The notes under the pieces: generated by a model | What the model was told of the DNA's origin: nothing | Database searches by the model: none | Seen by the model: only the letters and a program-made list of their open reading frames with translations | Source: Gracilibacteraceae bacterium | GTDB lineage: Bacteria > Bacillota > Desulfitobacteriia > Desulfitobacteriales > Syntrophobotulaceae | Reading direction: 5' to 3' | Assembly (NCBI GenBank): GCA_031274335.1 | Contig: JAISQG010000162.1 | Location: 1-14,006, forward strand | Length of the DNA stretch: 14,006 bases | Part shown: piece by piece, positions 7,006-11,390 of the stretch | Layout: each line of letters begins with the position of its first letter | Position numbering within the stretch: the stretch's first letter is position 1 | Made by a program: the position numbers and the translations under genes

Positions 7006-8676
7006 TCAGCCTTGCGTGAGCATCCGGTTCACGGCGCTCATAAGCGCGTTGACGGAGGCCGCCATAATATCCGCGTGTTCCCCTGCCCCCCAATGCGTCC
7101 GCCCGTCTCCGCCCCGGATGCTGACATAGGCGATGGCCAGCGCCGTGGAGCCTTCGCTTAAAGCATGTTCTTTGTAGGTCAAATCCGTGTAGCTCAGCCC
7201 CAGCAGCGACTGCACGGCGTTGCTCACGGCGTCGAAGCGGCCGTTGCCGCTTCCTTCCCCCGCCAGCTTTTCGCCGCCGCGCTCCAGCTCCAGGCGCACG
7301 TGCATATGGTCGTTGCGGCGAAAATGGTAATCCGTCAGGCGGACGGGTTCTTCCAGATTGATGTACTCCGCCCGGAATATATCATAGACATCCTGGGGCA
7401 GCAGTTCCCGGCGCTCCCGGTCGGAAACGCCCTTGACGCGGTAGCCCAGTTCCTCGCGCATTTTGACCGGCAACTCCAGTCCGAACTGCTGCTCCAGCAC
7501 ATAGGCGACGCCGCCTTTGCCCGACTGGCTGTTGATGCGGATTACATCACCTTCGTACTCCCGGCCTATGTCTTGGGGGTCGATGGGCAGATACGGCACG
7601 GCCCAGTGTTCGCCCGGATGCTCCTCGTGCCATTTCATCCCCTTGGCAATCGCGTCTTGATGGGAGCCGGAAAAAGCCGCAAACACGAGCTTGCCCCCAT
7701 AAGGCTGGCGCTCGTACACGCGCATCCCCGTCAGTTTTTCATACATGGCGACGACTTCCGGCATATTGTCAAGATTGAGCTGCGGGTCAACGCCGTGCGC
7801 AAACATATTCAGGGCCAGCGTCACGATATCGACATTGCCCGTCCGCTCCCCGTTGCCGAACAGCGTCCCTTCCACCCGCTGCGCTCCGGCCAGAAGACCG
7901 AGTTCCGTGTCCGCCACGGCGCAGCCGCGGTCGTTGTGCGGGTGCTGGGAGAGGATGACGTGTTCGCGGTATTTCAGACGGTCGCTCATAAACTCGATTT
8001 GCGAGGCGTAAACATGGGGCAGCGACATGGACACGGTCACGGGCAGATTGATGACGACGGGGCTGCCCGCTGTCGGCTGCCAGACGTCGAGCACGGCGTT
8101 GCATATTTCCAGCGCGTAATCCATCTCCGTTCCCGTGAAGCTCTCCGGCGAATATTCAAAGCGAAAATTTCCCGGCGTTTTCCGCGCGTGAGCCTGCAGG
8201 AGGCGCGCTCCGCTCACGGCGATTTCCGTGATTTCGTCTTTCGACTTTTTGAAAACCTGTTCGCGCTGGGCCAGCGAAGTGGAGTTGTAAAGGTGGACGA
8301 CCGCCTGTTTCACGCCGGCCAGAGCGGCAAAGGTTCTGTCGATGATATGCTCGCGCGATTGCGTCAGCACCTGCACCGTCACATCCTCCGGGATCAGCCC
8401 CCGCTCGATCAGCGCGCGTAAAAAAGCGTACTCCGTGTCGGAAGCGGCGGGGAATCCCACCTCGATTTCCTTGAAGCCCAGCCGGACGAGAAAACCGAAA
8501 AATTCCAGTTTTTCCTCCAGACTCATCGGCACGACCAGCGCTTGGTTGCCGTCGCGCAAATCAACGCTGCACCAGACCGGCGCCTGGGAAATATATTCCT
8601 TGTGCGCCCATTTAAGTTCACTGACCGGGGGCAAAAAATAGCCTCGGCGATATTTGCGGTTGTTTTTCACAGCCAT
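7006..8676 (-). CDS. leuA: 2-isopropylmalate synthase, long (type 2) form
   Basis: Condenses acetyl-CoA with 2-ketoisovalerate, the first committed step of leucine synthesis, in the cytoplasm. The 556-residue length and the start RKYRRGYFLPP resemble the type 2 (actinobacterial/yeast-like) LeuA group. The catalytic TIM barrel carries VDLRDGNQAL at 38-47, the metal ligands in HPHND (245-249) and the GNGERTGN loop (274-281). A C-terminal LeuA regulatory domain occupies about 430-552, with GSGNGRFDAVSNA and ending DIMAASVNALMSAVNRML. This domain gives leucine feedback inhibition in the family. The ATG is preceded by AGGAAA, which overlaps the stop codon of the upstream gene; the gap is only 9 bp, so the two genes are coupled. 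The stop codon sits in the loop of a 6-bp hairpin (CAAGGC/GCCTTG, 7000-7014). No T-box or leucine-rich leader peptide is visible upstream. Confidence 0.96.
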   Translation of the reverse strand: MAVKNNRKYRRGYFLPPVSELKWAHKEYISQAPVWCSVDLRDGNQALVVPMSLEEKLEFFGFLVRLGFKEIEVGFPAASDTEYAFLRALIERGLIPEDVTVQVLTQSREHIIDRTFAALAGVKQAVVHLYNSTSLAQREQVFKKSKDEITEIAVSGARLLQAHARKTPGNFRFEYSPESFTGTEMDYALEICNAVLDVWQPTAGSPVVINLPVTVSMSLPHVYASQIEFMSDRLKYREHVILSQHPHNDRGCAVADTELGLLAGAQRVEGTLFGNGERTGNVDIVTLALNMFAHGVDPQLNLDNMPEVVAMYEKLTGMRVYERQPYGGKLVFAAFSGSHQDAIAKGMKWHEEHPGEHWAVPYLPIDPQDIGREYEGDVIRINSQSGKGGVAYVLEQQFGLELPVKMREELGYRVKGVSDRERRELLPQDVYDIFRAEYINLEEPVRLTDYHFRRNDHMHVRLELERGGEKLAGEGSGNGRFDAVSNAVQSLLGLSYTDLTYKEHALSEGSTALAIAYVSIRGGDGRTHWGAGEHADIMAASVNALMSAVNRMLTQG

Positions 8677-8685
8677 CCCACTTTC

Positions 8686-9582
8686 CTATTTCATATCTTC
8701 GCCGGAGCCGTCCGCCAGCAAAGATTCCATTTTTATCCATGTGGCGGGGTCATAGGGAATTCCTGTCTGCTCTCTTTTCTGCCGCCCGACTTCAAGGGCG
8801 ATCCGCCCCAGAGCGCGATAAATCGGACGCAGTTCCGACGGCATTTGCGCCAGATGGCCGGCGACCACTTGCGCGTCTCCGCGGGCTATCGGTCCGGTCA
8901 GGGCCAGCGGCAGACCCACTTCGGCGATGTTGCGCCCGGCACCGCTTAAAAGGGGCAGGAGCGAGGCGACAGCTTCTTCCCCGGTGATGCCCGCCCGGGC
9001 AAACAGGCGCACGGCTACGTCCATGAGGGCAACGAGATAATTTGACGCCACGACTGCGCCGGCATGATAAAGCGTTTTTTGTTTCGGGTCGATGTCGTGC
9101 GGGATGCCGCCGAGCAAAAGGGCCAGTTCCCTCCCTTTGGCCGCCGCTGCCGCGCTGCCGGCTTCGACGCCGAAATGCGTGCCGGGCAGAAGTTCCAGCG
9201 CCTGAGCCACGCCGGCAAAAGCCTGCAGCGGGTGGAGGGAAAGACAGCGCGCTTCGGCGGCCGGATCGCCGGAGGCGAGGATGGCGGCCGGAAGCGAGCC
9301 GGAGCAATGCACGCGCCACTGCCCTGTTCGGTGCGGCACCAAAGCGGCGGCGGCGGCGATGTTTTCGTCCTGCGTCGTGATGAAGATCAGCCCTGCGCGG
9401 TCGGCGATTTCCGCCGGAGCCAAGGCGGGTGCGTCCACCAGGCTCTGAAAACGGGTGAGCGAAGCGGCGCTGCGCGTATGAACACCGACGCAAGCATAGC
9501 CTTGCCGCGTCAGCAGAACGGCCAAGGAGGCGCCGACGATGCCCGCGCCAACGATGGCAAAAGTTTTTTCATATGATTCCAC
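8686..9582 (-). CDS. Rossmann-fold DUF2520 reductase, candidate PanG-type ketopantoate reductase
   Basis: A 298-residue NAD(P)-binding protein. GAGIVG (12-17) is the dinucleotide loop of the N-terminal Rossmann domain. HCSGS (92-96) and HPLQAF (117-122) mark the domain junction, and the C-terminal helical DUF2520 domain has YHAGAVVASN (172-181) and LTGPIARGD (228-236). DUF2520 proteins often neighbour panB/panC in Bacillota, and one member, PanG, is reported as an alternative ketopantoate reductase. That function is inferred here, from family and from the tight link to leuA, whose substrate 2-ketoisovalerate is also the precursor of ketopantoate. The start chosen is GTG at 9582, since AGGAG lies 5 nt upstream and the Rossmann strand begins at once. 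A longer frame opening at 9621 would use codons made of repeat DNA and is rejected. The other possibility is a reductase of unknown substrate. Confidence 0.82.
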   Translation of the reverse strand: MESYEKTFAIVGAGIVGASLAVLLTRQGYACVGVHTRSAASLTRFQSLVDAPALAPAEIADRAGLIFITTQDENIAAAAALVPHRTGQWRVHCSGSLPAAILASGDPAAEARCLSLHPLQAFAGVAQALELLPGTHFGVEAGSAAAAAKGRELALLLGGIPHDIDPKQKTLYHAGAVVASNYLVALMDVAVRLFARAGITGEEAVASLLPLLSGAGRNIAEVGLPLALTGPIARGDAQVVAGHLAQMPSELRPIYRALGRIALEVGRQKREQTGIPYDPATWIKMESLLADGSGEDMK

Positions 9583-9587
9583 GGATT

Positions 9588-9592
9588 CTCCT
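9588..9592 (-). promoter_or_regulatory. ribosome-binding site fixing the DUF2520 gene start
   Basis: AGGAG on the - strand, 5 nt before the GTG at 9582. It lies at the very edge of the hairpin-repeat region that begins at about 9591, so the repeat cluster abuts or slightly overlaps the translation signal. Confidence 0.7.
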
Positions 9593-9641
9593 GCGCGGTC
9601 GTGCCCTCGTTGCAACATCACCGCCTGACATGAGCCAGTTG

Positions 9642-9715
9642 CCTCGTTGTCTCATCACTGCCGCGCTATGGTCACCACACATCAGTTACTTGCGCGGCAG
9701 TGTGAGACTGCCGAT
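9642..9715. repeat. hairpin repeat copy III (74 nt), nested inside copy II
   Basis: CCTCGTTG at 9642-9649, left arm TCTCATCACTGCCGCGC (9650-9666), 25-nt loop, right arm GCGCGGCAGTGTGAGA (9692-9707), CTGCCGAT (9708-9715). The stem is 16 bp with one bulged T (9655). It has the same total length as copy I but a different, compensated stem sequence. Confidence 0.88.
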
Positions 9716-9758
9716 ACTTGCGCTCCCTGCATCGCTAACGCGCGGTCGCGCTCGTATC
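9713..9758. repeat. companion hairpin D1 following copy III
   Basis: GATAC-TT-GCGC (9713-9723) pairs with GCGC-TC-GTATC (9748-9758). The interior is bounded by TCCC (9724-9727) and GGTC (9744-9747) as in D2 and D3. Its first three bases are the last three of the CTGCCGAT flank of copy III. Confidence 0.8.
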
Positions 9759-9803
9759 CATCAACATTTCTCCAGGCGGTGTGTTGCTGCCGATTAGGAG
9801 ACT

Positions 9804-9824
9804 CCATTCAGCTTTGCTGATTGG
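9804..9824. repeat. CCATTCAGC hairpin E1 (one mismatch)
   Basis: CCATTCAGC, TTT, GCTGATTGG. Same module as E2, which follows copy IV, but with one T-T mismatch in the stem. It follows the CTGCCGAT flank of copy II through the same TAGGAGA link seen in E2. Confidence 0.8.
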
Positions 9825-9841
9825 CCGATTTGCAAATCGGC
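9824..9841. repeat. perfect 18-bp palindrome
   Basis: GCCGATTT-GC-AAATCGGC is its own reverse complement with no spacer. It replaces the CCAGTC tail found after the otherwise equivalent hairpin E2. It could be a dimeric protein site or a collapsed hairpin. Confidence 0.85.
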
Positions 9842-9848
9842 ACAACTT

Positions 9849-9980
9849 CCTCGTTGTCTCATCACTGCCGCGCGCTGGTCAGCACCCGCCAAAAAAGCAA
9901 TAGTTCACGCGGCAGTGACAGCGGGCGGGGGCCGTTTCACGGCCCATCAGTTTCTTGCGCGGCAGTGTGAGACTGCCGAT
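9849..9980. repeat. hairpin repeat copy IV with a 58-nt insert in its loop
   Basis: Flanks CCTCGTTG (9849-9856) and CTGCCGAT (9973-9980), arms identical to copy III (9857-9873 and 9957-9972). The loop is 83 nt against 25 nt in copy III. The extra sequence can itself fold: CCCGCC (9885-9890) with GGCGGG (9924-9929), and GGGCCGT-TTC-ACGGCCC (9929-9945). Confidence 0.85.
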
Positions 9981-9985
9981 TAGGA

Positions 9986-10016
9986 GACTCCATTCAGCTT
10001 TGCTGAATGGCCAGTC
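9986..10016. repeat. CCATTCAGC hairpin E2 (perfect stem)
   Basis: CCATTCAGC (9990-9998), TTT, GCTGAATGG (10002-10010), extended by GACT (9986-9989) pairing with AGTC (10013-10016) across a CC bulge. It follows copy IV directly. Confidence 0.85.
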
Positions 10017-10024
10017 GAACTTAT

Positions 10025-10098
10025 GCGAGTCCTTAGCTGCCGTCCCGCCGCAGACACCGAATTGAAACTATGGCGGGTTACGGCAGATTGGGACTTGC
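10025..10098. repeat. compound hairpin F
   Basis: GCGAGTCC (10025-10032) pairs with GGACTTGC (10091-10098) with one G-T pair. Inside it CTGCCGTCCCGCC (10037-10049) pairs with GGCGGG-TT-ACGGCAG (10072-10086), 13 bp with a TT bulge around a 22-nt loop. Its total length of 74 nt equals that of the core repeats and its arms contain CTGCCG, but its flanks differ, so common origin is uncertain. Confidence 0.75.
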
Positions 10099-10104
10099 GA
10101 AACC

Positions 10105-10137
10105 GCGCTCCCTTTTTCCGCTGCGCGGCGGTCGTGC
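10105..10137. repeat. companion hairpin D3 preceding copy I
   Basis: TCCC (10109-10112), 5 nt, CCGC-TGC-GCGG (10118-10128), 1 nt, GGTC (10130-10133). Spacing is identical to D2, with one compensated base pair. The outer stem is only about 4 bp. A truncated tail of the same module (CTGCGCGGTCGTGC, 9591-9604) precedes copy II. Confidence 0.7.
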
Positions 10138-10211
10138 CCTCGTTGCAACATCACCGCCTGACATGAGCCAGCAACCATCAACATTTCTCCAGGCGGTGTG
10201 TTGCTGCCGAT
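10138..10211. repeat. hairpin repeat copy I (74 nt, uninterrupted)
   Basis: CCTCGTTG (10138-10145), left arm CAACATCACCGCCTG (10146-10160), 29-nt loop, right arm CAGGCGGTGTGTTG (10190-10203), CTGCCGAT (10204-10211). The stem is 14 bp with a bulged T (10151) at the same place as in copies III and IV. Confidence 0.88.
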
Positions 10212-10255
10212 AGACGCACTCCCTTAATCCACTTCGTGGCGGTCGTGCGTCTATC
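10209..10255. repeat. companion hairpin D2 overlapping the telA stop codon
   Basis: GATAGACGCAC (10209-10219) and GTGCGTCTATC (10245-10255) form a perfect 11-bp stem. Inside are TCCC, CCAC-TTC-GTGG (10229-10239) and GGTC. The right arm contains the telA stop codon (10251-10253) and part of its last codon. There is no T run, so it is not a standard terminator. Confidence 0.85.
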
Positions 10256-11390
10256 CAATTCGATTAAAATAGTCTTCTTTGAGGACGGCCAGTTTCTGCG
10301 CGTCCACTGCCCGCTTGGCTGACGCTTCTTCCTGGATGCGCCGCGTTTCCTCAATGCCGTTCACAATCGTGCGCCAGGTCTGTTCCAGAGTCTCAACTTT
10401 AACAGAACTGGTTCCGGCCATGCGGGCCGTCATCTTCGTTTGTTCGACCGTGTTCTGCGCGTTCTTCAGCAGCATTTCATTTGTGCGCTCATCAAGAGCT
10501 TGCATAGCTTCTGCCTGAATTTTCTGACGTTTCAGCAGGATAGCCTGAGTCAGGGCCTGCTTGAACACGGGCAGCGTGATGATGAAAGCGGAATTGATCT
10601 TGCGGATCAGATTCAGATTGCCGAAGCGCATGGCTTGAATCATCGGAATGGACTGCATGGCCACATTTTCCGCAATGCGCAAGTCCTGGACGCGCTGTTC
10701 GAGGATGATGCGCGCCTGTTCCAAATTGTTGATTTCCATATGAAGCATGTTGTCGGGGTTTTTACTGTAGGAATCCCGCAGCTCCGCCAGCTTGGCGTCG
10801 ATCAGCCCCTCGGCTTTTTCACCGGCCAGAATGTATTTGATGAGCTCGTTGTAATAATTCACATTGGCCTTGAAAATCTCCTGCAATTTGCCGTTGGCGC
10901 CGCCGATTTCCGCCTCGTACTCTTTCAGCTGAATATAAATTTTGTCCACTTCATCGCCCATCGTATGGTACTTGGCCAGCAGCTTGTCAAGCTGTTTCTG
11001 CACGTCGCCCATCAGTTTCTGGAAAAAACCTTTTTTCTCAGTGGAAATCTCGTTGATGTCGAATTTGTCCATGATGGCGCCGAGAGCGACCAGGAGACGG
11101 CCGGTGTCATTGATTTTGTCCATGCTCATGCTGTTCAGGACAGTATCCGAGCATTTGGCGATTTCCTCCGCCGCTTTGCCGCCGAATTTGACGATGCTTT
11201 GCTGGTTGTTGATGTCGATCGTGTCCATGATGGCGGAAACCTCGGCTGAATCAGCCAGTTCCCGTGATAAAACCTTGCGCTGCACCACGACGTCATAAAC
11301 CTGTTCCTCTTCCTGTTCCGTGACCGGAGCCACAGCTCCTTCAGCGTCCTGAGCGCCCTGAGTGCCCTGTGGTTTGAATTCCAGATCCAT
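10251..11390 (-). CDS. telA: TelA/YceH-family toxic anion resistance protein
   Basis: A 379-residue soluble, strongly helical protein of the TelA (toxic anion resistance) family that includes Bacillus YceH and YaaN. The N-terminus is a variable acidic tail with GTQGAQDAEG. The body has characteristic stretches such as GRLLVALGAIMDKFDI, NNLEQARIILEQRVQDLR, AMQSIPMIQAMRFGNLNLI and LPVFKQALTQAILLKRQK, with long coiled-coil-prone helices. The family is linked to tellurite and other stress tolerance, but its molecular function is not settled. The ATG at 11390 is chosen over an in-frame start at 11426 because it overlaps the upstream stop codon as TAATG and has GGAGGGG 9 nt before it. That overlap predicts translational coupling with the YceG-like gene. 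The 3' end runs into hairpin D2. Confidence 0.9.
   Translation of the reverse strand: MDLEFKPQGTQGAQDAEGAVAPVTEQEEEQVYDVVVQRKVLSRELADSAEVSAIMDTIDINNQQSIVKFGGKAAEEIAKCSDTVLNSMSMDKINDTGRLLVALGAIMDKFDINEISTEKKGFFQKLMGDVQKQLDKLLAKYHTMGDEVDKIYIQLKEYEAEIGGANGKLQEIFKANVNYYNELIKYILAGEKAEGLIDAKLAELRDSYSKNPDNMLHMEINNLEQARIILEQRVQDLRIAENVAMQSIPMIQAMRFGNLNLIRKINSAFIITLPVFKQALTQAILLKRQKIQAEAMQALDERTNEMLLKNAQNTVEQTKMTARMAGTSSVKVETLEQTWRTIVNGIEETRRIQEEASAKRAVDAQKLAVLKEDYFNRIG

Larger units (their letters stand above)
9605..9794. repeat. hairpin repeat copy II, interrupted by a nested copy
   Basis: Same flanks (CCTCGTTG 9605-9612, CTGCCGAT 9787-9794) and same stem as copy I, with left arm CAACATCACCGCCTG and right arm CAGGCGGTGTGTTG. 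Its loop is split. Where copy I has CAAC between GAGCCAG and CATCAACATT, copy II has about 120 nt (9639-9758), consisting of copy III and its companion hairpin. Confidence 0.85.
9591..10255. repeat. cluster of nested hairpin repeats filling the telA-leuA operon gap
   Basis: This 665-bp stretch has no credible gene and is almost wholly made of hairpin modules. It holds four copies of a 74-nt core stem-loop (I 10138-10211, II 9605-9794, III 9642-9715, IV 9849-9980), companion hairpins (9713-9758, 10209-10255, partly 10105-10137), two copies of a CCATTCAGC hairpin, one 74-nt compound hairpin and an 18-bp palindrome. Long direct repeats link the two halves: 9597-9638 matches 10130-10170 and 9759-9794 matches 10177-10211. 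The cluster runs from the ribosome site of the DUF2520 gene to the stop codon of telA. It may be a palindromic mobile repeat family (REP/MITE-like) or structured RNA. No transposase is present. Any promoter for the DUF2520-leuA operon would have to lie inside it. Confidence 0.9.

Noticed and set aside
7165..8421. Long open frame on the + strand opposite leuA
   Set aside because: It mirrors leuA codon structure, has no recognisable domain, and leuA is unmistakable on the other strand.
9583..9621. Upstream ATG start for the DUF2520 gene
   Set aside because: The extra 13 codons are repeat DNA and would include the AGGAG site that serves the GTG at 9582.
9573..9797. 74-codon open frame on the + strand within the repeats
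   Set aside because: It is made of hairpin-repeat sequence, has no ribosome site and crosses element boundaries.
9667..9956. Hammerhead-like GAAACTGATG on the - strand in the repeat loops
   Set aside because: The order and spacing of CTGATGA and GAAA around three stems is wrong, and the conserved A after CTGATG is absent.
9583..10250. T-box or leucine attenuator upstream of the DUF2520-leuA operon
   Set aside because: No GGGTGG-N-ACCGCG-type core on the - strand, no terminator with T run, and no leucine-rich leader peptide.
9591..10255. CRISPR array or integron attC sites
   Set aside because: Repeats are not evenly spaced with unique spacers, and no paired RYYYAAC/GTTRRRY core sites or adjoining cas or integrase genes are seen.
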